The notes: a model not told the origin generated them from the sequence alone. A stretch of DNA of 40,641 nt from Auxenochlorella pyrenoidosa (GCA_001430745.1 KQ481993.1:1954835-1995475), one strand, 5' to 3'. Positions 8,913 to 20,892 are shown, counted from the first letter of the stretch. Numbers and translations: made by a program.

Positions 8913-11900
8913 ATGCAGGCGCTTGCGCTGCAGCAGCGGCCTTGCAGGCTGTCCCAGAGCCGTTCGGGCTCTGGTCGCACGCTGCAGGGCGCCGCAACGG
9001 CGGGCAGGCTGTCGCAAACGACGAGATGCGCCGCTAGCACCGGAAGGCAGGGTGGGGAAGAGCAAGGAGGGCCCCGGCCGGGCGCCAGCCTCGTGAGCGG
9101 CACCCTGGGCCTCCTCGCCGCCGCGGCACTGGCCACCGGCGCCGCCACCTCCCCGCAGGTGCGCCCCTGCCTGGCTTGCCCCCCACCAGACTGCTGAGGC
9201 CCACATGCAGCTGTGGCGCTTGCATCCCATCCAACTAGCGACCTGAGCTATAGATGTGGTTGTCTGCAATCCTCAGCCAGTCTTGCCACTGCTCCTGTCG
9301 GCGCTTGCCCACCACCCCCCGCCCGTGCGCGCGCCCTCCCCCCCCCCGCCCTCCCACCAGGCTGGTGCCCCGCTGGCCACATCCATAGCCGCGGTGTCCG
9401 CCACCGTGGCCGAGGGCGGCGCCGTCGGGCCGCTGCTGGGTGCTGGCGCCGGCGCGCTCGCCACCTCCCTGGCCACCATGGCGCAGAAGAAGCGGTCCGA
9501 GGCCGCTCAGCGCGCGCGCCTGGAGCAGCTGCGACGCGAGGTGTCCGAGCTGCAGAAGCTGCAGCAGCTGGAGCTGCAGGTGCTGCAGTCGCAGATGAAC
9601 GGCAAGGCGCAGGCGAGTGGCCGCGGGGGGGCGGGGCCTGATGGCCAGGGTGGGCGGGGGGAACAGGGGAAGCTGCCTGCTCAACGCCTGCTCCTCGCTT
9701 GCTCCTGCCAGCAGGCTGCTCACCGCGCAGCTTTGTAGCCTGCGCTGCCCGGTATTCCAGGCCGCAGGGATCCTCACAGAAATGGTGCCCATGGCCGTTG
9801 CCCCGCCGCCCCCCCGCCTTGGCTGCTGCAGGAGTTTTCGTCCGCCTGGGAGCAGCTGCAGGACGACCTGTCGCGCGAGGCGCAGGAGCGCAGCCTGCTG
9901 CAGAACCGGCTGGTGGCGAGCGTGAAGAAGGTGGGTGGGGGAGGAGGGGTGGAGGGGTGGCGGGCAGAAGCTGCTGGGACCTGCTGCTGGGAGCCGCTGC
10001 AAGGACTTGGCAAGCTTGCCTCCTGTCGGCCGGCTAGTGCCTCTCCTTGCCTGCTTCGCCCCGCCTGCCTGCCCACCTGGCAGCACACCAAGCCCTGCTG
10101 CTGCCACTGCGGCCCCCCCCCGCAGGCCGAGGGCTTGGAGGCGGCTGTGGAGGTGGAGGCGCGGGAGCGCAAGCGGCTCATGGCTGCAAACTTCAGCCTG
10201 GAGAGGGAGGTGCGCTGCTGCATTAGGGTGCAGTGTAGTGTAGTGTAGCAGGGAGGTGCGCTGCTGCATTAGGGTACAGTGTAGTGAAGTGTAGTGTAGC
10301 AGGGAGGTGCGCTGCCGTGCGTGCAGCCTGCTGGCTTGTCCTCTTCCTTCAAGGACCGTCATTGTAGACGCAGTGGACCATCTGTCACGGCAACGCTCGT
10401 TTCTGTTTGCGTTCGACAGCAGCCTGACGGGGGATGGAGCGCCCTGCCTCGTACTCTGCGAGCATGTGGACCCTGCTCGGCAAGTCCTAATGATAAGGAG
10501 GCTGTTCTGGCTAATCTCACCCTGCCAACCCTGCCAAAACCCACCCCCGGGCCGTGTGTGTGCAGCTGCTGGACAAGCAGCGCGAGTGCGAACAGCTGGA
10601 GGGCCGCTCCGCCGCGCTGAATGCCAAGCTCGACACTGCCCATGCGGCGCTGGCGGATGCAAACGGCAGGCTGGAGGTGGCCCGCAGCCGCAGCGCGATG
10701 CTGGAGAAGGCTTGGGAGGCCTCGGCCGCGGCTGCGCAGGTGTGCGTCTGAGCCAGCAAGGGGGGGAAATGTTGCTGGGGGGAGATGGGGATCTGGCTGG
10801 CGGTGCTGTTTGTGGGCGGTAGAGGCTTTTGCCCACATGTACTCGGCGCCTGCTTGCCTAACCAGAGCCGGGGGGCAGGGGCCGCGCGCAGTAAGCAGTT
10901 CAGCCACAGCCACAGCGCATCCAGCCACGCGCAGCGCCCTCTCAGCGCGCAGCACGCTGACAGGCCCCTGCGCGCCGGCTGCCCTGCCCCCTTTGGCAGG
11001 ACGCCGCCAAGCTGCGCAAGGAGAAGGCGGCCCTGGCGGCGGCGCTGTCCAAGGCGCAGAGTGAGGCCGCGGCGCTGGCCACCCGCCTGGCAGCCTCCCA
11101 GGCGGAGCTGGCAGAGGCCAGTACTGCGCTGGAGGCGGCGCGCGGGCGCAGCGCCATGGTGGAAAAGGCCTGGGAGAGGGCCACGCAGGTGGGGGATTAT
11201 AAAGGGGGCGGGGGTGGGGTAGTGGTGGCGGGGGGGGTTGTGGGGGGGGGGGGGGGCGTGGGAGCGGCAGCGATGGGTGGGGCCCAGGGCAAAGTGAAGC
11301 AACGGCAAGCCAGAAGATCCGCTCAGGGTCTGCCCGAGCGCTGGCTGGTTGCATGCGTGTGCGTCCGTTGCGGGCCCGGCCCTCGGCACGCCGTGCAACC
11401 CGGCCCTGCAGAAGCGGCGGGCGGAGCGCTCACCAGCAAGCCCGCGCCGCGCCTGCTGTGCTTGCTGCAGGAGGCCGCGGTGCTGCGGACGCAGCAGAAG
11501 GGCCTGACCTCCCAGCTCAAGGCGGCGCAGCAGGAGAACCGCAGCCTGGCCTCCAAGGTGGAGGAGCTGCAGGTGAGGGGGACTGGCAGTTGAGGCAGGG
11601 AAGGCGGGATGTGGGGGCCTTGCTGCAGGGGCTGGCAGTTGTTGGATAGAGGGGTCTGTGGCGGTGCTCCCTGCCAGCCGGGCTTGCCCGGCGCCTGTTA
11701 AATCGCTGGCCTGCAGCGCGCCGCCGCCATGGGCCGAGCGCTGGGGTGTTCAGCCTGCGGCCTGCCTGCCGCTCCCGGCCCCCGAGGCTTTAAACCAGCG
11801 GCACGCATGCCGCTTCTGTCGCCCGCAGGGCCTGGCCGCGCGGCTGGAGCTGGCTCACAAGGAGGCGTCGGACGCGACGGCCCTGCTGGCGTTCAGCCAG

Positions 11901-13725
11901 AGCCGGGCGGCGATGCTGGAGAAGGCGTGGGAGTCGGCACGGCTGGAGGCGGCGGTGAGCGCCGGGGGTGTCGTTCGTCCTGTGTTTGTGTCGTGGCAGG
12001 GGCGGGGCAGGCCTGCGGCGGCCCCTGCCTCGTGTCCCCGCGAGCGCTGCGGGCGGCGCGGCAGGGGACGGCCGCGCTGCCGAGGCCCCTCTGCTTGTGT
12101 GCCCGCCAGCCTGCTGCCGTGGTGCGCGCGGCAGCGCCACGTCATTGGCGGGCTCAGCTGCGCAGGCAGACAATGCAGGCCATGCCGCGCATCCAGCCTG
12201 CTCTCTCGCAAATTCAGCTCTTAACCACCCCCACCCCAATTCAGCTCACATAAAACCACACCTCTTCCCCGGCCCGCGCAGGACGCTGACCGGCTGCGCA
12301 GGAGCCAGAAGGGGCTGCAGGCGGCGCTGGCGCGCGCACGCGGCGAGGCCGCCGCCCTCGCCGAGCGCCTATCTGCCGCGCAGGCCGACCTGTCGGCAGC
12401 CAACTCGCTGGTGGCGGCCACCCAGAGCCGCAACGGGGTGCTGGAGAAGGCGTGGGAGGCAGCGTCGCAGGTGAGCGGCGGGCCTGGGGCAGTGGTGGGC
12501 AGCAGCGTGGTGGGCGGCAGCGGGGCAAGTGTGTGTGTGGTGGGGGGGGGGGCGCCGAGGCGGCATCCTGTCCATCAGCAGCAGTTGCAGAGGCATGATC
12601 AACGAGCAGGTCATGGGAGGCAGCAAGGCGGCAGTGCGGCTGCAACACTGTGGGGATGCGCCCAGCATGTTCATCATTGGTACAGGGGCGCTGGTGCCGG
12701 TTCAGTGCGCACACAACCTCACTTGGCAGCCAAACACGCTCCCTGACCGGTTAGCCTTGTCCTGCGCGCCCCCCCCGTCTACCTGTCATCTCTGCAGGAG
12801 TCGCTGGCGCTGCAGGGCAAGCAGCGCGCGCTCAAGGCGGCGCTCAAGGCGGCGCAGCAGGAGGCGCGCGGCCTGGCTGGCCAGCTGGCGTCCCTCCAGG
12901 TGCGCCCCCGCTGCCGCCCCTCTCCGGAGGGGAGAGGGGACTATTCTCCCCTCTCCCCTCTTCACAAGGGCCATTGCCCCAGCGCGCCGCTCGTGGGGCG
13001 GCATTGGGTCGACACCAACAGCATGCCGCCTGGCTGGCATGCCTGTCGGCCTGCCAGGCATCCCTTCTCACCACAATTTGGCCTCGCCCCACGTGTGATG
13101 TCATGCCCCCTTGTGCGGCGCCGCCCCTGCAGGCGGCGCAGCCCGAGCTGGAGGAGGCCAAGCAGGCGGCTGCTGCCTCCGAGGCGGCGCTGGAGCTGGC
13201 GCAGGGCCGGTCGGTCATTCTGGAGAAGAGCTGGACGGCGGCGGCCTCGGACGCCAGGGCCCAGCTGGTGAGGGCGGCAGCTTGTGTGTGTGTGTGCGTG
13301 TGTGTGTGCGCGCGCGCGCGTGTGTGTGTCGGGGGTGGGATGTTGGGGCTGCACGCGCGCTTGTGTGCCGCGCGTGGCGCCAGGCGCGGCGGCGGCTCTC
13401 CAGGCGCAGGGCGCCGCTGCCGCCGGAGCCGCGTGCGGGGGTTGCCTGATTCAGCGGCCGGGCTGCCCGCCCACGCGAGCCCGGCCGCCTGCCTGCCTGC
13501 CTGCCTGTTTGCGTAAACGAGCATTTTTTTTATTGCCCACCCCTGCAGGAGGCGCGGCTGGACGCCGAGAAGCGGCTGGACTGGACGCAGCGCCAGCTGG
13601 CCACGCTGCGGGAGCAGATCGCAGCCAGCACCGGCCTCACCGCCGCCGCCGCGGCCGCCGAGCAGGCGCAGCACGGGTACGCCAACGGGCACAGCAGCGA
13701 CAGCCGCGCGCACTCGTACTGGTGA
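8913..13725 (+). CDS. Long coiled-coil protein, plastid MFP1-like or similar
   Basis: Twelve exons: 8913-9158, 9361-9612, 9832-9930, 10126-10209, 10566-10739, 11000-11188, 11471-11572, 11829-11954, 12282-12470, 12798-12899, 13133-13267 and 13549-13725. All eleven introns are phase 0, giving 624 residues. An in-frame ATG at 8715 would add 66; 8913 is preferred because MQALALQQRPCRL reads like a transit peptide start. Two hydrophobic Ala/Gly/Leu segments follow (SGTLGLLAAAALATGA and around LLGAGAGALATSLA), then Glu/Gln/Lys/Arg/Ala coiled coil to residue about 585 and a polar tail. The phrase LEKAWE with preceding RS/SR recurs five times (AMLEKAWE, AMVEKAWE, AMLEKAWE, GVLEKAWE, VILEKSW). Plastid membrane anchors plus coiled coil recall plant MFP1 (inference). 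The second intron uses a GC donor, CAG|GCGAGT. Confidence 0.82.
10203..10315 (+). repeat. Tandem repeat of a splice-donor segment
   Basis: Exon 4 ends in GGGAG|GTGCGCTGC. The 46-51 base segment beginning there is repeated, so GGGAG followed by GTGCGCTGC occurs three times (about 10205, 10251 and 10302). Each copy carries GTAGT mini-repeats. Confidence 0.8.
13282..13329 (+). repeat. (GT)n/(GC)n dinucleotide repeat
   Basis: GT-rich microsatellite with a CG-alternating core directly after the donor of coiled-coil exon 11. Alternating purine/pyrimidine DNA of this kind can adopt Z-form. Confidence 0.8.
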
Positions 13726-14654
13726 AGCTGTCCGGCGGCCGCCGCCCTGCTGCCGCAAAGCCTGCGGCTTTGTCCAGGGCGCCGCTGCCGTCTGATCATG
13801 CAATGATCTTGCGCATAGCTGCGAGCGGGCAGGCGGGCCGAGCAGCCGGGAGGCCTTGGTGGCCTGCTGGGACTCTGTGATCCCCTGCTCTGCACCCCTT
13901 TGCTGCTCGCCTCCTGTCGCCGCCTCTGCAAAGGGACCATTCGAGGCGACGGTCGCTCCATGCTCCAGGTCTCGTTGCTGCGTTTTTTTCCCACGCTGAA
14001 GCTGCACCCCTCCGCTGACTCCTAATTGTGAGAAGAAGATAGGATAACACCACCCCAGGGCCCCCAGCCTGCTGCCTTTTCCCTAGCCTTCAGCTATCCC
14101 ATGCCCTTTCATTGGAGTTCCCTGCTTTCCACTGCCATCTATGCTCGCCCCTCGATGATCCGCAGCCTGCTGTGCCCCCACTCACACCCTCCCCGCCCAC
14201 TGCCCCCCTCGGCAGCTTGTAAAGCACCGCCTGTAAACCACACGCTCCTTCTATGCAACGGCTGCTTGCAGCTCTGAGTGTCAGCCATACAAAGTAGAGC
14301 GCAGGGAAAGCTTTTGCAGCGTAAGGAACGCAAACCTGGTTAAGTAAAAGGTAAGTGCAAGACCACTGTCACGGTGACGTGAGGTAGAGCATAGTCATGG
14401 AAAACAAATTCGTCGCCCGCTGCAGGTGTGCCACCCCAGCTGGTGGCATGATGTGTCCCGGGAGTGTGGCCCAGCAGCAGGGCAGCGGGCGCCCGGTGCG
14501 GCGATGCTCTGATCTGTCGGGACCGCATGCATCGGCACGGGTGCCACCCTGGACCAACACTTGACCAGACTGGGTGAGCGCCTCCAGAAGGCCCTTACGG
14601 GGTAGGCAAACAGAGCTGGTGGGAAAACAGTGCTGGCGACCAGGTGCAGGGGGG
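13726..14654. other. Convergent 3' region
   Basis: The 3' UTR of the plus-strand coiled-coil gene occupies the left part, ending near the paired TGTAA signals at 14218 and 14232. The right part should hold the 3' UTR of APS kinase; I found no TGTAA for it. No coding exon is supported. Confidence 0.55.
14218..14236 (+). promoter_or_regulatory. Paired TGTAA poly(A) signals
   Basis: TGTAA at 14218-14222 and again at 14232-14236, about 500 bases after the coiled-coil stop codon, on the sense strand of that gene. Confidence 0.6.
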
Positions 14655-17340
14655 TCACAGGCAGCTGTAGTCCAGAATGCCGTCAGAGTGCTTGTGCTGC
14701 AGGGCGCGGCACACCGCCAGCGAGGGGATCGCAGGGTCCCTGCACACAGAGAGGCCGGTGTGTGTGTGTGTGTGTGTGGTGGTGGTGGTGGGTGGGTGGG
14801 GGGGGGGGCGGGCGGGCGTTGCCTTGTGCAAAGTGAGAGAGCCTCGGTGGGCAAGGGCGCCAAGGCTTTCTTCTGGGGTGCTGCGTGTGCGGGGAGCCGC
14901 TCACAGCCGCCACAAGCGTCCACAGCGCACCCCGAATCGGCCAGCAGTCAACCAGTGAATGCATGTTTGAGTGGAGTGGCAAAAGCATCACCTGAGGTAC
15001 CCCCCATCCTCTAGAGCATCAAACACCGACTGAGCGAGCTCCGCCGCACTCAGCAACCGGCCATCTGCACGGGAAGGGCGGTCGCAACCGCCGTTGGCAG
15101 CAGCGCGTCAGGTGCCAGTGCCAGCCAAACCACGCGCTGGGCAGCCAGTGCTATGCCCAGCATGCGAAGCGCCAGCAGCAGCAGGGCCGACCACCCACTG
15201 CTGTCATAAGGAGTGAGCACTATCTCAGGTGCCAAGGGTGGCTCGTAAGGGGCATCGATGCCTGCAGGGCGGGGGACGGCCATCTCAGGTGTGCACCCCC
15301 TGACACCAGTGTTTGGCAGGCAACAGCAGCTCTTCCTCAACAGGCCACCGTTGCGCTGCTCAGACGGCAACTCGCACCACCTCACCTTGTTGCGACCTCA
15401 ACACAGGTCTGCAATCCAATGTTATACACGGCCGCCCAGGCATGCTGGTACACTCCCCTGCCTGCCAACCAGTAGCGTGAGCCCCCATGCGTGGCAGGCC
15501 TTGCCTGGTGAGTGTTGGACGCGGCCTTCGCGCGCAGCGCTGTACAGCCCCCCCTCGCTCCGCTGCCTGCACAGCTCTAGAGGGGTGTCCACGTACACCT
15601 CCAAAAACTCACCTGCAGGGATGGGGCGAGCTGCGCCCAGTCTGGTTGCCACACCCCTTTCCACCCGGCATGCTTGTTGCGCCAGGCTTGGCACTGCCAG
15701 GCTCCCTGGCTGCATGCTTGGGCCCAGCCGGCTGAGCCAGGGGGCCGGAACCATGAAGCCGCACAGCTGCCCAGGCGCCTGGGCACACGTGGCTTTGCAG
15801 CAGCGGGCGCGCGCAGCTGCCCGGGCGCATCGACACACTGTGTCTGTGGCGCAGGTCCCGTTGCTGTTAGACAGACTTTAAGCCGAAAAAGCAAGCAAGC
15901 AAGCAAGCACACACCTTTGCGGCAGCGGGCGCGCACTGCCTCGCGGTCGGCGCGGCACGGCGAGACGAAGCAGCACAGGGTGATGGCGCCTGCGGGGGGT
16001 GGGGGGGCGCTGAGGCCAATTTGGCTGGTCATGCGCAGCGGAGTAGACGCGCACAGTGCAGTGTGCATTTTAGCGGCATGGTTGCAGTCAGCTCCATGGT
16101 TGCACGGCAAGGCCCCAGCCGTCCTGCCCGGACAGCAATGCACTCATACTTGAGGGATGGCCGCTGCTCATGCGCCCCACCCCACCCCACCCGCATCGGC
16201 AAACAGCTTTGCCACCTCGCCACTGCGCCGCGTGCTCTCCGCACGCTCCTCTGGGCTGCACCCACAGAGCCATTGTTGCAGGAGCCATGTCAGCTGGTGT
16301 GCCAGCCGCCGTGCTGGGCACGCAGGCCCGGGGGCCCTGCCACTTCCCACCCCTGGTGTGCACAAGGGCCACCCGGCCGAGGCGACATGGGCCGGAATGC
16401 TGCCGCTCCCAGCAGCTAGCCCACCCAACTGACTGTGTTTCCCAACCCCAGGCCAGGGTCAAATCTGTTCGAGAGAATTCTTCCCCTCCCCCCCTCCTCC
16501 CCCTTTCGCCCCACCTGGAGCCCAGGTCTTGGCACAGGCCCTGCCGCAGGCTGGCGCCATCCAGCAGCATGGTGAGGTGGCCGTTGCCGTGCAGCATCTG
16601 CTCCAGGGAGCGCGCGATGGCCGACTTGCCGCTGCCGCTCAGCCCTGATCGGGGGCAGCGGGGGCAGGGCTAGGTTGTGCGGCCCAGCATGCACATGTGC
16701 ATGAGCAGTCGGCAGGTCTGGTGTGTTGGCGAGGGGTGACCAGTACATGCTGGCAGCCGCTGCTGGGCCGCTCCTTGCACGCTGCACGTGGCCAGGGGCC
16801 TCAGCATGCTGTGTGCCCCCAACCGGGCCGGCATCCCTGACACTGGGCAAGTGGGCACCTGTGAACCACAGGACAGAGCCGGTCTGCCCCAGCAGTAGCT
16901 CCTTGTCCTCACGATCCACCATGCTCTCGAACCTGCACATTTAGAGACACAAACTTGAAGGCTTGGCATTCGTCACGGCTTTGCGCTCAGCGCGGTTGGC
17001 CGCACCTCAGCCGATGGGAAGCGGCGCGAGCGGGGCGAGTTGAGCTAACGCAGGTCGGGGCTCACCACCGAATGTTTGTGGACCTCCCCACATCCACCGT
17101 CTCAAGCTTCCGCTCCCCCGCATGGGCTGCTGCCAGGATGGCAGCCGCGGGTGTCAGGGGCACGTTCTGGCCCTGCGCCAGCTGCAGCGAGGCAGGCGCC
17201 GCGCCGGCGCTGGCGGTGGCGGCGCCATCCTCTTTGCCGAGGGCTGGGAGCGCGGCGGCGCGTGACAGCCTTCTTGAACTCCGACATGCCCCAATTGCAT
17301 AGGGCGCGTGCCCGCTAGACCAGCCCAGTCGCAGCGCCAT
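14655..17340 (-). CDS. Adenylylsulfate (APS) kinase, diverged
   Basis: Nine exons: 17340-17066, 16932-16859, 16644-16515, 16255-16191, 15989-15915, 15612-15505, 15261-15199, 15064-14992 and 14739-14655. They total 948 bases, 315 residues. APS kinase phosphorylates APS to PAPS in sulfate metabolism, in plants mainly in plastids. The N-terminus [20 protein letters not shown] with later Arg/Ser fits a transit peptide. The CysC signatures run in order: [26 protein letters not shown] (P-loop, 117-124), [49 protein letters not shown] and [16 protein letters not shown]. The normally invariant DGDNVRHGL reads DGASLRQGL (145-153), so two substrate-site residues differ. About 50 residues follow the usual end. 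Intron 6 is GC-AG (CCAG|GCAAGG). Catalytic activity is therefore uncertain; the family call is secure. Confidence 0.88.
14757..14779 (+). repeat. (GT)n microsatellite
   Basis: A pure GT run followed by GGT and G runs lies just inside the last APS kinase intron. Confidence 0.85.
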
Positions 17341-17980
17341 GCGATGCTGGCACACGATGCAAGCAAAACGAGTTGAATCACAGCACTGACTGCCAGGCTA
17401 ATTGAGTTCGCGCGGTCCAATGCGTTTCAGAGAACTACAAGGTGCGCGGTGCGCAAGAGACTGATGGGCAGCAACCCGGCGCCAGTCACCCTGCCAACTG
17501 GCGCAGCGCTGTCTGCTTGCAGGCAGCGTGTCAGCGGGCCCTGAATTGCGGATCTTTGCCAGGATTGGCATTACATTCCTGATCGGTTTCAAGCTGCAGC
17601 AGGAAAATGGGCAGCAGGTGTGCTGGACAAGGCCTAGGAAAAATCAACCAGGTGCTGTGGCGGTGGCGACGGCGGCAGCGGCCGCGGCGCCAACCAAACA
17701 GACAAGGTACACAGAGCGGACATTATACACAGCACACTGTGGTTGACACACATGGCTTTGGGAAAACGGTCCGGGCGGGGAGGCTGGCCGGCACGGGAAT
17801 GAAACAGCGCGCAACAATTGGGCCGAGGTGTGGTATGGGACATGGGGTATGCATCGCATTGCTTTGCATGCAGCGTTCGTTGCTCTCTTCCGCACAGGAG
17901 GTTTTGCATGCTGGCGGGGCCTGCCGAGGACAGTACGAAGGGTTGTACATGCCGGCGCCCGCTGCAAGCTGTCCTGCCCC
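17341..17980. other. Intergenic between two minus-strand genes
   Basis: It holds the 3' UTR of the enoyl-CoA hydratase gene, with TGTAA at 17575-17571, and then the promoter of APS kinase. No additional exon is supported. Confidence 0.55.
17571..17575 (-). promoter_or_regulatory. TGTAA poly(A) signal
   Basis: TGTAA on the minus strand about 405 bases after the enoyl-CoA hydratase stop codon. Confidence 0.55.
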
Positions 17981-20655
17981 CTACTTGTGCTTGAAGGCCG
18001 GCTTGCGCTTCTGGACAAATGCCGCCATGCCCTGCAGCAGGAGCGGGGTGGGGCAGGCCGCCTTGCGGCAGTGCTGAGCAGGCAGGTGTCTGCACAAAGC
18101 CGGGCATGGCCCTGCCAGCGAGCCTCGAGCGATCAGGGCAGCGTCCCCTGGCACCGTTGCTGGGCAGCACTGGGCGCCAACAGCAGGCAGGCCAGGGCGG
18201 GACAGTGTGTGCCGACCCGGCGGCGCAGCAAGCCGCCGCACCTCCTTTTGGTCTTCAAGAGCGAAGCAGCTCCAGAACTCGCGCTTCTCAAAGCGCAGGC
18301 CCTCGTTCAGGCCCTGCTCCTGCAGGCGGGCAGGGGGGTGGATGGTGTGTGTGTGGTGGCAGTGGTGGTGAGTTTGTGAGTGTGTGTGTGTGTGCTCGTC
18401 ACGTTTGTGTGCGGGGGGGCCGGGGGGGGGGGGGAAGGGGCTCAAGGCAGGCGGGGAGTGGAGGCGCCAGCAGCGGCACGCACGCCAGGGTGAGTGGCAG
18501 CTGCCAGCAAGCACCAGCGGTGGCGGGGCGCTGCGGTGACGGCGGAACAGCCGGCAGCGACGGCAGTCAGAGCAGCATGCCACGCAGGCAACCCCCCGGT
18601 CCCGGCAGCGCCGCTTTGGGCGGCCAGGCCAGCCAGCCGCACCTGCGCCACCAGCACACACTCCTTGGCCTTGGCCACGACGGGCGCGCTGTGCTCCGCG
18701 ATGCGCCGCGCCACCTGCAGCGCAGCAGCAGGGCCCGGGGCCACGACGATGAAGGCAAAGCGGGGCAGCCACCTCGAGCAAGTGGCACAGGAGGTGGAGT
18801 GCCACCACCAGGCAGGCCAGAAAAACGAGAAAAAAAAACAGGACGGCGAGGGGCCTGGTCCACTGTGCGTGCCTCCTCCAGCAGCTTGGCCACAAGGCAA
18901 GAAAAAACTATCTAAGAAAGGAAGACAGGAAGGCAAAGGGGAGCTGCCCACCTTGCGGGCCTCGTCCAGCAGCTCTGCGGCGGGCACGGCGCGCGAGGCC
19001 AGCCCCATCTTGACCGCCTCTGCCGCGCTGATGCGCGCCCCTGTGAGGACGAGCTCCATGGCGCGGCTCTTGCCCACGGCGCGCGCCAGGCGCTGGGTGC
19101 CGCCCATGCCGGGGATGACGCCCAGCGAGATCTCGGGCTGCGGGTGTGTGGGGGTGGTGGGGGGAGAGGTTCGTGTGGGGAAGGCGGGTGGGAATGTACG
19201 TGTGAAGGGTGGTGTTGAGTGGTGCGGGTTTGTGAGGGGTGGGGTGGGGGGCTAGCCCGGGCGGTGGGCCTGCACTCGTGTGGCCGCTGCAGGCGAGGCC
19301 ATGCCTGTGGAGCACGGCATGCCAGGCAGCACGGCCGCGCGCGCTGTCGCCAGGGCTCGGCATGGGCGGCTCGCCAGGCGCGCCTCGAGCATGCACGCAA
19401 AACGCCGGAGGAAGCCACCCGCCGGCCAACCCTCCGTTCCCCCCTGTTCCCGGCCCCCCTCGCCTGCCCAAACTGCGCCTTGTCAGAGGCCAGTAGTATG
19501 TCGCACATCATGGCCAGCTCGCAGCCGCCGCCCAGCGCGTAGCCATTCACTGCTGCAATCAGCGGCTTGCGCACGCTGCGGGGGAGGGGAGGCAGCATAC
19601 GGAGGCACGGCATCGGTTGGAAGCGAGGCGACGCGGCATGAAGCGGCATGAAGCGCATGTCTGCGCACAGCTGCGCCATGTCCTGAGTGTCATGCCTCCT
19701 TGCGCCCCACCTGCACTGCCCCGCCCCGCCTGCCCCTTCCTACCCCCCAACCCCCCGAGCCTCAACATGCCCTGCCTCCTCCCCCCCCCCCCCCCGCCCC
19801 GCCCACCTGCGCAGCGTCTCCCATCCGTTGAGCAGAGAGGTGTTGTAGGCCTCGGCGTAGCCCACCGACGCCATCTCCTTGATGTCGGCGCCGGCGGCGA
19901 ACGCCTTGTCGCCTGCGCAGGCGGCGTGGCAGGCCCCATGGGCGTGGTCACTCCTGCGGGGTGCTGCGCCACGCACACCTGCCGCACCTCACGCGCACGC
20001 ACACCACCTCTGCAGGCTGCCCGGCTGTGTGCGGCGTCCTGGGCAGCGGCCGCACCTGCACCCGTGATGATGATGACGCGCGCCGCCGGGTGGTTGCGGT
20101 CCAGGAACAGGCAGGCCGACACCACCTCTTGCATCACCTGGCGCGGCACGAGCACAGAAGAAGAGAGCAGGGCTGTTCAAGACCGGCTCGGCGCAGTGCG
20201 GCTCGTCGCCACTGTGGCCCGACAGCCCGGCTGCTGTTCGCCGGCGCTCCCCGTGCTTGCGGGGCTACGCTGGGCCACACTAACACCCACGCAGGCTGTT
20301 TCTTGGCTAGCACGTAAGGGGCACCTCGGCAGGCGCGCGGGCTTGCCTTTGAGTTGAGCGCGTTGAGTGCCTGCGGGCGGTCGAGCGTCAGCACAGCCAC
20401 GCCGTCGTCCCCCACCTCCGCCTCGATGCTGGTGAATGTCTGCCGCAGGCTCTGCCAGGCTTCGTCGGCGGTGGGGGTGGTGGTGTAGGGGCGGGCGCGG
20501 CGCCAGGCAGCAGCGGCGGCAGCGGCGGCGGAAGGGGCGCCGGCGCTGCACAGGCTGCCGGGCACCCCGATGGCGCCGCTCGACATGATGCCGCTTCCCG
20601 AGGCCGCCACCAGGCCTCCTAGGCGGGCCGCCGCCCGACACGCCGACCCCAACAT
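17981..20655 (-). CDS. Mitochondrial-type enoyl-CoA hydratase (crotonase, ECHS1-like)
   Basis: Eight exons: 20655-20347, 20137-20056, 19912-19807, 19575-19464, 19137-18952, 18714-18643, 18319-18242 and 18031-17981. They sum to 996 bases, 331 residues. The enzyme adds water to trans-2-enoyl-CoA in fatty-acid and branched amino-acid breakdown. The crotonase oxyanion-hole loops are GADIKEM (138-144) and [13 protein letters not shown] (176-188). Both catalytic glutamates are present, E185 in GGGCELAM and E205 in [10 protein letters not shown], twenty residues apart as in the rat enzyme. The C-terminus [21 protein letters not shown] is a close fit to the family. The long Ala/Arg/Ser N-terminus ending near RRARPYTTT looks like a mitochondrial presequence. 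Introns 1 (AAG|GCAAGC) and 4 (CAG|GCGAGG) have GC donors. The gene is divergent from the TPPP-like gene, with 237 bases between start codons. Confidence 0.93.
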
Positions 20656-20892
20656 CGTCAGCAGCCTCCCTGCGCTGCCTGGGGCCCGGGTTGGGCTGAG
20701 TAAGATGCTAGCGGAAAATCGGAGTGCACGAGGCGGACGATCGGCCCGGAGCAGAGCCAGGGAGACTGTTCTGCATGTGCGTGCTGTCGGCGCTGGGCAG
20801 GCTCTGCACTTGAGGGAATTTCGCGGTCCCGAGCCTCCGCTGCATTCTTCGGCTCTCGACTTGACGTCCCAGCATCTGAATCCGAATCCAAG
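20656..20892. promoter_or_regulatory. Short bidirectional promoter region
   Basis: The start codons of the enoyl-CoA hydratase (-) and the TPPP-like gene (+) are only 237 bases apart, so both promoters and 5' UTRs must share this stretch. A palindromic GACGTC core sits at 20862-20867. No TATA box is obvious. Confidence 0.5.

Noticed and set aside
9235..10836. 533-codon open frame on the minus strand
   Set aside because: It is antisense to exons 2-5 of the coiled-coil gene and crosses their introns. Long antisense frames are expected at this GC content, and the product is Pro/Arg/Leu low-complexity sequence.
12844..14007. 387-codon minus-strand open frame
   Set aside because: It is antisense to coiled-coil exons 10-12, with long His/Thr runs from the antisense of a GT microsatellite.
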